A DNA stretch of 64,000 nucleotides, taken from assembly GCA_900299145.1 (NCBI GenBank), contig OMIN01000144.1, forward strand, positions 80,776-144,775. The letters run 5' to 3'. Each line of letters opens with the position of its first letter. Position 1 is the stretch's first letter. A program made the position numbers and the translations under genes. The notes beneath the pieces were generated by a model. It saw only the letters and a list, made by a program, of their open reading frames with translations. It ran no database searches and was not told where the DNA came from. This document shows positions 52,225-60,620 of this stretch, one piece after another. The stretch comes from Betaproteobacteria bacterium (GTDB lineage Bacteria; Pseudomonadota; Gammaproteobacteria; Burkholderiales; SG8-41).

Positions 52225-52857
52225 ATGAGTATCTACGATCAGCGCATCCTGCGTTTTGGGCCGAGGCTGGCCGATGCGGGCGCGCGCCAACTGGTGACAG
52301 AAGGCGCGCGCGCCATCGCTTGCAAGGGCGGCAAGGTGTTTGGCGTTTTCAAGCCAGTGATTGGCCTGTCGCAGAATTGCGTGGTGGTCATCACGGAATG
52401 GCCTGATGAAGCGGCGGCGCGAACACACGCAACGTCGGTGTTGCAGGGCGTGACCGGTGCACGCGAGGTCGCACACGATCTGTGGGAGCCGACTGTGCGG
52501 CCATTGCCCGGCGATGTACCTGCGGAGGCAACGGGCTTTTACTCACACCGGGCGTTCGATATCCGTCCGGAGAACTGGGAACGCTTTCTCGAACTGTCGA
52601 GCGACGCGTGGGGCAACTTCGAAGGCGTGAACGACTCCGTGGTGAAAGGCTTCTGGAAGGCCAGAACGCCACCGGCGCCGGGCCTGCTGCGCGTGCGGCT
52701 GATGGCGTGGTATGCGAGCCTGGATGCGTGGGAGCGTTCGCGCTGGTGGAGCAGCAATGCGCGGCCGGGGCAGGAGGATGCCATACGGCGCTTTCGCGAG
52801 CGCTCGGCGATGCTGGAAGACAATGAGGTCGCCATTTTGCAGCGCGTGGTGTCGTAA
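52225..52857 (+). CDS. Hypothetical protein with two ferredoxin-like repeats
   Basis: This 210-residue cytoplasmic protein has two similar halves. IGLSQNCVVVITEWPDEAAARTH near residues 46-68 and LLRVRLMAWYASLDAWERSRWW near 155-176 each look like the last strand and helix of a NIPSNAP/antibiotic-monooxygenase-like alpha-beta barrel unit. I cannot place it in a known family with confidence. The halves would let it form the dimeric-barrel fold as a single chain. Start at 52225 chosen because the longer frame overlaps the preceding gene. It sits between a TPP enzyme and a TauD-family gene, and its stop lies in an A/T-rich element. Confidence 0.7.
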   Translation: MSIYDQRILRFGPRLADAGARQLVTEGARAIACKGGKVFGVFKPVIGLSQNCVVVITEWPDEAAARTHATSVLQGVTGAREVAHDLWEPTVRPLPGDVPAEATGFYSHRAFDIRPENWERFLELSSDAWGNFEGVNDSVVKGFWKARTPPAPGLLRVRLMAWYASLDAWERSRWWSSNARPGQEDAIRRFRERSAMLEDNEVAILQRVVS

Positions 52858-52885
52858 AAATTATCTATATAAATCAAATAGTTAC
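52856..52885 (-). repeat. A/T-rich intergenic element, copy 14
   Basis: TATCTATATAAATCAAATAG plus TTA. This copy contains a perfect IHF consensus WATCAANNNNTTR (AATCAAATAGTTA, 52872-52884). It touches the TAA of the upstream gene and ends five bases before the TauD-family ATG. Confidence 0.8.
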
Positions 52886-52889
52886 GAAT

Positions 52890-53741
52890 ATGTCCACTAC
52901 TCATCTCGAAATCATTCCCACCTCCGGAGCGTTGGGCGCGGAACTGCATGGCATCAACCTCGCGCAACCGCTGACGCGAGACACCGCACAGGAAATTCGC
53001 GGCGCACTGGCCGAGCACGGCGTCATTTTCTTTCGTGATCAGAACATCACGCCGGAGCAGCACATCGCATTCGCCGAAAGTCTGGCGCCGATCAATATCA
53101 ACCGCTTCTTCAAGACCACGGACGGTTACGCACAAATCGCAGAGGTGAGGAAGGAGCCGGATCAGGACAAAAACATCGGCGGGCAGTGGCACACCGATCA
53201 CAGCTACGATCAAGTTCCCGCGCTGGGCTCGATACTGCTTGCGCGCGACGTACCGCCGCGAGGCGGAGACACATTGTTCGCCGCCATGTGGCGCGCGTAC
53301 GATGCGCTGTCCGAGGGGCTTAAGAAAACGCTGGAAGGCTTGCGCGCCGTTCATTCCAGCCGCCATGTGTTCGGCCCCGAAGCGCGACGTGTGCGCAATA
53401 TGGGGGACAGGCTCGTGAATGCCGAGCAGGCGACGCAGGACGCCGTGCACCCGGTCGTGATCTGCCATCCGGAAAATGGCCGCAAGATTCTGTATGTGAA
53501 CCGTACATTCACCACGCACTTCGAGGGTTGGACGGCGGAGGAATCTAAGCCTTTGCTCGAATATCTCTACAACCACGGCGCGCGCGCGGAATTCCAGACG
53601 CGCTTTCAGTGGAAGCGCGGTTCCATCGCCATCTGGGACAACCGTTCGACGTGGCATCTGGCGGTGAATGATTATCAAGGTGAACGGCGGCTGATGCATC
53701 GGATTACGCTGGAGGGGACGCCCATCGGTGGGGTGCATTGA
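52890..53741 (+). CDS. TauD/TfdA family Fe(II)/2-oxoglutarate dioxygenase
   Basis: The dioxygenase has 283 residues. Iron ligands are H101-T-D103 (WHTDHSY) and H256 (STWHLAVND). The 2-oxoglutarate arginine lies in ERRLMHRITLEG. The N-terminal ELHGINLAQPLTRDTAQEIRGAL and GGDTLFAAMWRAYD are typical of the TauD branch. It is only distantly similar to the one at 41552. The ATG abuts the A/T-rich element, leaving no Shine-Dalgarno site. An arylsulfatase gene follows, so a role in sulfur-ester use is plausible but not shown. The gap to the arylsulfatase holds paired palindromes. Confidence 0.92.
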   Translation: MSTTHLEIIPTSGALGAELHGINLAQPLTRDTAQEIRGALAEHGVIFFRDQNITPEQHIAFAESLAPININRFFKTTDGYAQIAEVRKEPDQDKNIGGQWHTDHSYDQVPALGSILLARDVPPRGGDTLFAAMWRAYDALSEGLKKTLEGLRAVHSSRHVFGPEARRVRNMGDRLVNAEQATQDAVHPVVICHPENGRKILYVNRTFTTHFEGWTAEESKPLLEYLYNHGARAEFQTRFQWKRGSIAIWDNRSTWHLAVNDYQGERRLMHRITLEGTPIGGVH

Positions 53742-53810
53742 GTTGCGAGAGTAGGTGCGGCCGAGGCCGCAAGGCAATCAAGCTTCACGGATGAAATGCA
53801 AAAATATCCC

Positions 53811-53893
53811 CGTCGTTCCCGCGAAAGCGGGAACCCATAACACACGTTGCATCGCAGTCGCCGCATGGGTTCCCGCCTGCGCGGGAACGACAG
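53811..53893. repeat. Paired REP-like palindromes (BIME-like)
   Basis: CGTTCCCGCGAAAGCGGGAA and GTTCCCGCCTGCGCGGGAAC face each other. The spacer reads CCCATAACACA...GCATGGG, i.e. the same spacer as at 28550 in the opposite orientation. Confidence 0.8.
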
Positions 53894-53942
53894 TAGTGGT
53901 GAGTCACGTTTCCAAAAGTTTGGCGTATTCGAAGAGCGAGTC

Positions 53943-56204
53943 ATGACGATCAGCACCAACACTTTCCAGGGCAATATCAACCGCACCCGCGATCAGTCCG
54001 AACCTTGGTGGCCGCCGCTCACGCGCGCGCCCAAGGGAGCGCCGAACATCGTCATCATTTTGATGGACGACATGGGGTACTCTGACCCTGCCTGTTTCGG
54101 CGGCGAGATCGACACACCAAACATCGACGCACTGGCCGCGCGCGGGGTGCGCTTTAACCACTACACCACGCATCCCATCTGCTCGCCCGCGCGAGCCGCG
54201 CTACTGACCGGTCGCAATGCACATTCGGTGTCGACGGGCTGGCTCGCCAACAACAACGCAGGGTTCCCCGGCTACAGCGGTGAAATTCCGCGCGAGGCGC
54301 CCACACTCGCCGAGACGCTGCGCGCGCAGGGTTACGGCACCATGATGGTCGGCAAGTGGCACAACACGCCCATCGCGCTGAGTACGCCCGGTTCGCCCAA
54401 GGACAGTTGGCCCACGCAACGTGGCTTTGACTGGTACTACGGTTTCATGGAAGGCGAGACCAACTTTTTCTTTCCGGCGCGCTTGATGCTCGGCAATTCG
54501 CTATTGCCCATAGACGAATACCCGAAGGAGTTCTACACCACCGACGCATGGACAGACAAAGCGATTGAGTTTGTGCGCGAGCATCGCACCAATGCACCGG
54601 ACAAACCGTTTTTTCTGTATGTTGCCAACAACGCCGTGCACGCGCCCTTGCAGGCCAAGCCCGCTGATCTCGCCAAATATCGCGGCAAGTATGACGCGGG
54701 TTGGACAAAGCTGCGCGAGGCGCGCTGGCAACGGCAACTGGCAATGGGCCTGATTCCGCCGGGCACTCGGCTCGCCGATTCCGACCCGACGATCCCTGCA
54801 TGGGAGGACGTGTCACCCGAAGATCGAGAGTTTTTTGCGCGTCACATGGAGGTCTATGCCGCCATGCTCGACAGCGCGGACCAGAACATCGGCAAGTTGA
54901 CGGCAGCCCTGAAAGCCAGCGGCGATTTCGATAACACGATCTTCGTATTCACTTCGGACAACGGCGGCACTTTCGCGGGCACGCCCATCGGCGCGTTTCG
55001 CAACAACCGGCGTTACAACGGCCTGCCCGCGCAGCCCATCGAAGAAGAGCGCAAGGGGCTGGAACTCCTCGGTGGCCCGCAGAGCGAGGCGCTGTATCCC
55101 GCCGGCTGGGGACAGGTGTGCAACACGCCGTTTCCGAGCTCCAAGTCGTATACCGGCGGGGGCGGACGGCGCGTGGCCTTTGTCATGGCGTGGGAAAAGG
55201 GCATCGCGGCGCGTGGTGAATTGCGCCAGCAGTTCGCTCACGTCACCGATGTGAAACCGACGTTACTCGATCTCGCTGGCCTGAAAACGCTGGAGCAAAT
55301 CAACGGCGTCCCGGCCTGGCAGCCGCACGGCAAGAGTTTCGCCGCTGTCTTGCGCGACCCGAATGCATCGTCGCCGCGCAGCGAACAATATTACGAATGT
55401 TGGGCCAACCGTGCCTACTATCGCGACGGCTGGCTAGCACGCTCGCTGCAAAAGCGCGGTGAGGCCATCGACATGGACAACTGGTCGCTGCACGATCTCA
55501 ACGCGGATTTCTCCGAGAGCATCGATTTGCGCGCGCGGCATCCTGACAAGCTGCGCGAACTCACCGACGCCTTCGACAAGGCCGCATGGGAAAACCTTGT
55601 CTACCCGTTGGATAACCGCAGCATGGTGCAGAAGCTCGCGGATGCCGCTACGCGTGGTCAGCCTGCCGGTCCGCGAACTTTCCGCGCTGGTACGCAAACC
55701 ATCCACCGTGGCGTCGTGGTGCCGCTGATCGCCGACCGCAGTTATCGAATCAGCACGCGCATTGAGCATGGTGCGGCCGATCAGGGCGTGCTGTGGTCAG
55801 TGGGCGAGTTGATCGCCGGCATGGTGCTCTATATCGAAGGTGGCGCGCTGAAGTTCTTTTACAACGGCTTTGGCGAGTTTTCGGAGTTGCCGGCTGTGCC
55901 ACTCAACGCAGGGGTGCGCGAGGTGGCCTTTGATTACGAGGCCACAGGGCAGCGCAAGGGTCGCGGACGATTGTTGATTGACGGTAAACCTGCGATGGAT
56001 TGGCAGCCGCTATCACCTTCACTAATGGGTGGCTTTCATGAGGGTATGGACATCGGTCTCGACCGGCGTTGCCCGGTGGATTGGTGCCTGTTCGAGAAGC
56101 ACGGTGTGTTTCGCTACACCGGAACAATCGCTGAAGTCACGATTGCTCCCGGTGAATTGGCGCATGATTCGATTTTGCGGTCCTCGGCGCCTGTCAAAGT
56201 TTAG
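53943..56204 (+). CDS. Arylsulfatase (sulfatase family, FGly-type)
   Basis: The 753-residue cytoplasmic or non-classically exported sulfatase lacks a signal peptide at the chosen start. The catalytic cysteine C80 is in the formylglycine motif C-S-P-A-R. The metal site is formed by MDDMGYSD near residue 40 and FTSDNGG near residue 340. VGKWHNTP and the late TYxxGGGRRVAF loop are present. A long C-terminal part from about residue 560 (REVAFDYEATGQRKGRGRLLIDG) is the beta-rich domain of large arylsulfatases such as those of the Pseudomonas AtsA/PAS type. Formylglycine formation needs a modifying enzyme not seen here. A Bug gene begins 13 bp after the stop, implying uptake linked to sulfate-ester hydrolysis. 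Confidence 0.93.
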   Translation: MTISTNTFQGNINRTRDQSEPWWPPLTRAPKGAPNIVIILMDDMGYSDPACFGGEIDTPNIDALAARGVRFNHYTTHPICSPARAALLTGRNAHSVSTGWLANNNAGFPGYSGEIPREAPTLAETLRAQGYGTMMVGKWHNTPIALSTPGSPKDSWPTQRGFDWYYGFMEGETNFFFPARLMLGNSLLPIDEYPKEFYTTDAWTDKAIEFVREHRTNAPDKPFFLYVANNAVHAPLQAKPADLAKYRGKYDAGWTKLREARWQRQLAMGLIPPGTRLADSDPTIPAWEDVSPEDREFFARHMEVYAAMLDSADQNIGKLTAALKASGDFDNTIFVFTSDNGGTFAGTPIGAFRNNRRYNGLPAQPIEEERKGLELLGGPQSEALYPAGWGQVCNTPFPSSKSYTGGGGRRVAFVMAWEKGIAARGELRQQFAHVTDVKPTLLDLAGLKTLEQINGVPAWQPHGKSFAAVLRDPNASSPRSEQYYECWANRAYYRDGWLARSLQKRGEAIDMDNWSLHDLNADFSESIDLRARHPDKLRELTDAFDKAAWENLVYPLDNRSMVQKLADAATRGQPAGPRTFRAGTQTIHRGVVVPLIADRSYRISTRIEHGAADQGVLWSVGELIAGMVLYIEGGALKFFYNGFGEFSELPAVPLNAGVREVAFDYEATGQRKGRGRLLIDGKPAMDWQPLSPSLMGGFHEGMDIGLDRRCPVDWCLFEKHGVFRYTGTIAEVTIAPGELAHDSILRSSAPVKV

Positions 56205-56217
56205 AGTTTCGGTCGCC

Positions 56218-57201
56218 ATGGTAATAAGGTGGTTTACTGCGCTGGCCGCGTGGCTTATGGGCCTGACCGCGCACGCCCAAGCCAATGCACAAACCAATGT
56301 CGAAGCCTACCCCACCCGCAATATCCGCCTGATCGTGCCTTTCGGTGCGGGCGGTGGTCCTGACGCCACGGGCCGCCAGTTGGCGCAAGGTTTGAGCGAG
56401 CGCACCAAACGTAACGTTATCGTGGATAACCGTCCGGGCGCCTCTGGCCTGATGGGCATGGCTGAACTCGCGCGCGCCAATGCCGACGGCCACACTATAG
56501 GCACGGTCAGTGTCTCCCAGGCGGTGATCCAGGCCATGGCGGCGAATCCGCCGGTGAACATCGCGCGCGACCTGGCACCGGTGGCGCATCTGTTTCGCCA
56601 ATACACCGTGCTGGTGGTGAAGCCCGATTCGCCCGCCCGATCCGCGCGCGAACTCATCCAATTGCTGCGCGACAAGCCCGCGTTTCACTCTTATGCTTCG
56701 GGAGGCAACGGCACGCCGGCGCATCTGGCGGGTGAACTCTTTTTGAGTGCGAACAAGGTTCAGGCGCGGCACATTCCCTACAAAGGCATGATGGCCGCGG
56801 TCACCGATATTATTCGCGGCGACGTGCTGTTTGCCTGCTCGGTGACTTCCAATGTCGCCCCGCTGATACAGGGCGGGCGGCTGCGTGCGTTGGGTCTGCT
56901 CGCACCTCGGCGCATCAACACCTTTCCCGATGTGCCCGCGTTTCCCGAACTCGGGCTGCCGGACGTGGATGTCACCAGTTGGGTCGGCATGGCAACGCCA
57001 ATGGCAACTTCACCGGCTGTGCGTCAGCGCTTGTCGGGATTGCTGCGCGACATCGTCGAAGATGCGACGCATGCCAAGGCCTTCGGCGTACTTGGCCTTG
57101 AGGTGGCTTACCAACCGATGGAGCCGTTCGGAGGCGTGATCCAGACGGAGGTTGCCCGCTGGGCGCGCTTTGTCAAAGAAACAGGATTGCGCATCGACTA
57201 G
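56218..57201 (+). CDS. Tripartite tricarboxylate transporter receptor (Bug/TctC family)
   Basis: This Bug receptor has 327 residues. The leader MVIRWFTALAAWLMGLTAHA ends at HAQA. YPTRNIRLIVPFGAGGGPD, DNRPGASGLMG, NADGHTI and HIPYKGMM follow. The start at 56218 gives a classic leader; the frame is also open in the arylsulfatase end. It lies 13 bp after the arylsulfatase gene and is probably co-transcribed, the best case in the window for a receptor with a guessable ligand (an aryl or alkyl sulfate or its product). Confidence 0.92.
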   Translation: MVIRWFTALAAWLMGLTAHAQANAQTNVEAYPTRNIRLIVPFGAGGGPDATGRQLAQGLSERTKRNVIVDNRPGASGLMGMAELARANADGHTIGTVSVSQAVIQAMAANPPVNIARDLAPVAHLFRQYTVLVVKPDSPARSARELIQLLRDKPAFHSYASGGNGTPAHLAGELFLSANKVQARHIPYKGMMAAVTDIIRGDVLFACSVTSNVAPLIQGGRLRALGLLAPRRINTFPDVPAFPELGLPDVDVTSWVGMATPMATSPAVRQRLSGLLRDIVEDATHAKAFGVLGLEVAYQPMEPFGGVIQTEVARWARFVKETGLRID

Positions 57202-57242
57202 CACGATGCGTTTTAGCCGAAGCTCTACCCAAGGCGGTGTTG

Positions 57243-58241
57243 TTACTCCGCCCGCAAGCCTGCGTCACGGATGATCTTGCCGGTGCGCGCGAGTTCGCGC
57301 TTGATGAGTTCGCCCAGTTCCTCCGGTGTACCGGAGAGCGGCTCTGCGCCGAGGGCGAGCATGCGCTCGCGTACATCGCTTTTTGCAAGCCCTTGATTTA
57401 GCGAAACATTTAATCGATCTATGATCGTGCGCGGTGTGGCTGCCGGTACCAGGATACCGCCCCAGTTGGTCGCGTCGTAGCCCTTTACGCCGCTTTCAGT
57501 CAGCGTCGGCAGATGGGGCAACTGCGGCGCGCGTTTTTGTGTACTGACAGCCAAAGGCCGGATGCGTCCGCTGTTCAGTTGCTGCAGCGTGGTGATCATC
57601 GGGTCGAAGGCCAGATCGATTTCGCCGGCCATTAGTGCTGTCAGCGCGGGTGCGCCGCCCTTGAATGGCACGTGCGTGAGCTTTACGCCGGCGAGCGACT
57701 GAAACTGTTCTGTCGCCAGGTGATTGCCGGAAGCGTTTCCCGCCGACCCGAAATTCAGTTTGCCCGGCTGCGCCTTCGCCAGCGCGATCAGTTCGCGGAT
57801 CGAGCGTGCGGGTATGGACGGATGCACGAGTAACACATAGGCAAAGGCGGAGTACATGCCCACCGGCGCGAAATCGCGCAGCGGGTCATATCCGAGTTTG
57901 CTCGCGAGATGCGGCGACACTGAAAACGCGCCGGAGCTGCCCGCCGTCAACGTATAGCCGTCGGGCGCGGCGCGCGCGCCAATTTCCGCGCCGATGGCGC
58001 CGCCCGCGCCGGGCCGGTTGTCCACGGCGACGGTGTGGCCCAACTGTTGGGAAAGTTGCTGCGCGGCAATGCGCGCCAGAAAATCCGTGGCGCCGCCCGC
58101 GGCAAAGCCGACGATCAGGCGCAGCGGTTTGACGGGAAATGCGGCCGGCGCGACAGGCTGCGCGTGGGCCACGCAAGCAGAGGCACACCATGCTAAGGCA
58201 GCGGTAAACGCTGATTTCACTGGACCACCGCGCAGCGTCAT
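57243..58241 (-). CDS. Tripartite tricarboxylate transporter receptor (Bug/TctC family)
   Basis: This 332-residue receptor starts at the ATG at 58241, which overlaps the stop of the upstream membrane-protein gene (ATGA). The leader is MTLRGGPVKSAFTAALAWCA ending at AHAQ. FPVKPLRLIVGFAAGGATD, DNRPGAGGAIG, APDGYTL and HVPFKGGA follow. It converges with the preceding Bug gene, with about 40 bp between stops. The overlap with the PerM-like gene means both are made from one message, an unusual pairing of a receptor with a non-TctAB membrane protein. Confidence 0.92.
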   Translation of the reverse strand: MTLRGGPVKSAFTAALAWCASACVAHAQPVAPAAFPVKPLRLIVGFAAGGATDFLARIAAQQLSQQLGHTVAVDNRPGAGGAIGAEIGARAAPDGYTLTAGSSGAFSVSPHLASKLGYDPLRDFAPVGMYSAFAYVLLVHPSIPARSIRELIALAKAQPGKLNFGSAGNASGNHLATEQFQSLAGVKLTHVPFKGGAPALTALMAGEIDLAFDPMITTLQQLNSGRIRPLAVSTQKRAPQLPHLPTLTESGVKGYDATNWGGILVPAATPRTIIDRLNVSLNQGLAKSDVRERMLALGAEPLSGTPEELGELIKRELARTGKIIRDAGLRAE

Positions 58242-59260
58242 ACCCACCCGCGCGCGGTCAATTCCGCCTTGAGATAGGCATAAAACACGGGCGCCGCGAC
58301 CACGCCCGGCAGGCCAAACGCGGCTTCCATCACCACGATGGCGAGCAGCAGTTCCCACGCCGACGCTTCGATTTGAGAGCCGACGATGCGGGCGTTGATG
58401 AAGTATTCAAGCTTGTGGATGATCACCAGGAAGGCCAGCGACGCCATCGCCGCGTGCAACGAAAAACTGAGGCTGATCACCACAATAATTGTGTTGGAAA
58501 TCAGATTGCCGATTACCGGCAGCAGCCCCGCGAGGAAGGTGATCAACACCATGGTCTTGGTGAGCGGCAGGTGGATGCCGAACATCGGCAGCACGGCCAT
58601 CAGGTAAATGCCGGTGAGCACGGTGTTCAGCGCCGAGATGCGCACCTGCGCGAATACCACACGGCGAAACGAATCCGCCAGCCGCACGGTGCATTGCTGG
58701 ATGGCGCGCGCCAGCGGGCCGGGGGCATGGCCCGGCTGCACTTCACGCAGCGACACCATGGCGCCGATCACCGAACCGATCAAGGCATATACCAGGCCGT
58801 GCCCGACCTCGCCGCTGACGCTTTGGACTTCCTTGGCGTGCTCGCGCAGCCAGGCAACGATTTGATCTTTCAGCTCGGTGGCGTCCAACGGCAGCCATTC
58901 CTGCATTGCTGCCGGTAGGGTTTCGCGCGCCTTGTCGAGAATTTCCGCCATTTTTTCGAGCAAGGCACCCAGGCTGCCCGCGTCACTGCGCAGAAAAAGC
59001 ACCGTGGCGAATATTGCGCCGCCGACGACCAGCACGATTACAGTCAACAGCAGCGACAACGCCACGACTTTCGCACGTCCCGGATTGCCTACGCCGAACA
59101 TTTTTGGTGCGGCCATGTGCACCAGCTCGTGCACCAGCAGGCCTGCGAACAATGCCGGCAGCAGATGCAGTTTGATAATAGCCGGTAACGCCGCGGCCAT
59201 GAAAACCAGTGCAGCGATTTCCGGACGGCTTAACGCGATGGCGGCAGGGTAGCTGGGCAT
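58238..59260 (-). CDS. AI-2E/PerM family membrane protein
   Basis: The 340-residue integral membrane protein has about seven to eight hydrophobic segments: LVFMAAALPAIIKLHLLPALFAGLL at the start, LSLLLTVIVLVVGGAIFATVLFL next, and the paired segments LITFLAGLLPVIGNLISNTIIVVIS and LLLAIVVMEAAFGLPGVVAAPVFYAYLKA at the end. An amphipathic middle loop (about 100-165) carries many leucine and lysine residues. Family members have been linked to autoinducer-2 export, Na+/H+ antiport or unknown transport. The start at 59260 has AGGAG upstream; a longer frame to 59419 is not needed. It leads a two-gene unit with a Bug receptor. Confidence 0.9.
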   Translation of the reverse strand: MPSYPAAIALSRPEIAALVFMAAALPAIIKLHLLPALFAGLLVHELVHMAAPKMFGVGNPGRAKVVALSLLLTVIVLVVGGAIFATVLFLRSDAGSLGALLEKMAEILDKARETLPAAMQEWLPLDATELKDQIVAWLREHAKEVQSVSGEVGHGLVYALIGSVIGAMVSLREVQPGHAPGPLARAIQQCTVRLADSFRRVVFAQVRISALNTVLTGIYLMAVLPMFGIHLPLTKTMVLITFLAGLLPVIGNLISNTIIVVISLSFSLHAAMASLAFLVIIHKLEYFINARIVGSQIEASAWELLLAIVVMEAAFGLPGVVAAPVFYAYLKAELTARGWV

Positions 59261-59411
59261 GCACACTCCTCGTCGGCGGGAACAGCAGGAATTATGAGGC
59301 AAGGCACGCGCGCTGCCTACATGCTGCGATGTACAATGCGCCATAACCATTTCCGGCGATGTTCGTTTTAGTCGCGCGCCCATTCCACACGGATACACAC
59401 GGATTACCGAC

Positions 59412-60620
59412 ATGCACATGAATTTTCAATCGGCTGCCGCCTTGGTGGCGGCGCAAATGCTGCTGGCCGCCTGCGGACCACCTGCCGGCGGACCGCCGCA
59501 CGGCGCGATGCCGCCCGCGCAGGTGTCGGTTATTACTGTGGAAAAGCGCGATGTGCCGGTGCGCTACGAGTACGTGGCGCAGACGGCGGGCTATCGTGAA
59601 GTGGAAGTGCGCGCGCGCGTCACTGGCATACTGCTCAAGCGCGAGTATCGCGAGGGCGCGCCGGTGCAAAAGGGGCAAGCGTTGTTCAGCATCGACCCCG
59701 CGCCATTTCAGGTGGCGCTGGCGCGCGCGGAGGCCGATTTGTCGGTGGCGGAAGTGCGTCTCGCGCAGGCCAAACGCGAGGCTGCGCGCTTAAAGCCCGT
59801 GCGCGAGGCCAAGGCCATCAGCCAGAAAGAGTTGGACGATTCCGTCTCCGCAGAGGCAGTGGCCGATGCCGAGGTAAAAAGCGTGCGTGCGCGTGTCGCC
59901 GAGGCGCGGTTGAATTTGAGTTATGCGCGCGTGGAGTCGCCGATAGCCGGCGTGGCGGGCCGCGTGGCGGTCTCCGAAGGGGCGCTGGTGTCGGGGCCGC
60001 AGGTGTTGCTGACCACGGTGACTCAGACGGACCCGATGTATGTGGTGTTTGGCGTACCTGACCGCGAGCATCTGGCGCTGCGGCGCGATGTCGAATTGGG
60101 CCGCTTACGGCTGCCGGCCGGACGGCAATTTCAGGCGCGGGGGAAGCTCGGCGACGGCACGCTCTACGATGGGGTGGGCACGCTGGGGTTCACCGATGTG
60201 CGGGTCAATGCGCAAACGGGCACCACGGAATCCCGTGCAGAATTTCCCAATAAAAACAATATGTTGCGAGCAGGTGAGTTTGTTCGGATTATTCTCGATG
60301 GTGCGCTGCGCCCCGACGCCATCGTGGTGCCGCAGCGCGCGGTACTGGAAAGTCCCAAAGGCAAGTTCGTTTACGTAGTGAGCGCTGATAACAAGGCCGA
60401 GGCGCGGCCGGTCGAGGCGGGAGAATGGTCGGGCGACGGCTGGGTGATTAACAGTGGCCTCAAACCTGGCGAACGCGTGATCACCGACGGTGTGATGAAA
60501 ATTGGGCCGGGTGCGCCGGTGCAGATTGCCGCGCCGCCCGCTGCGGGCGCGCCCGGCGAAGCAGCGGTCAATGCGCCGGCCAAAGCGCCAGCCAACGACA
60601 AAGGCGCAGCCAAAAAATGA
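59412..60620 (+). CDS. RND efflux periplasmic adaptor (membrane fusion protein)
   Basis: This 402-residue periplasmic adaptor of the AcrA/MexA type is probably lipid-anchored. The leader SAAALVAAQMLLAAC has a lipobox (LLAAC, cysteine near residue 20). The lipoyl/hairpin parts follow: YREVEVRARVTGILLKREYREGAPVQKGQALFSIDPAPFQVALARAEADL, a coiled coil, and ARLNLSYARVESPIAGVAGRVAVSEGALV. The beta-barrel has MYVVFGVPDREHL. The alanine/proline-rich tail (APPAAGAPGEAAVNAPAKAP) is variable. The ATG at 59412 or 59418 may be used. It overlaps the pump gene by four bases (ATGA). The outer-membrane channel gene is not in the window. Confidence 0.94.
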   Translation: MHMNFQSAAALVAAQMLLAACGPPAGGPPHGAMPPAQVSVITVEKRDVPVRYEYVAQTAGYREVEVRARVTGILLKREYREGAPVQKGQALFSIDPAPFQVALARAEADLSVAEVRLAQAKREAARLKPVREAKAISQKELDDSVSAEAVADAEVKSVRARVAEARLNLSYARVESPIAGVAGRVAVSEGALVSGPQVLLTTVTQTDPMYVVFGVPDREHLALRRDVELGRLRLPAGRQFQARGKLGDGTLYDGVGTLGFTDVRVNAQTGTTESRAEFPNKNNMLRAGEFVRIILDGALRPDAIVVPQRAVLESPKGKFVYVVSADNKAEARPVEAGEWSGDGWVINSGLKPGERVITDGVMKIGPGAPVQIAAPPAAGAPGEAAVNAPAKAPANDKGAAKK

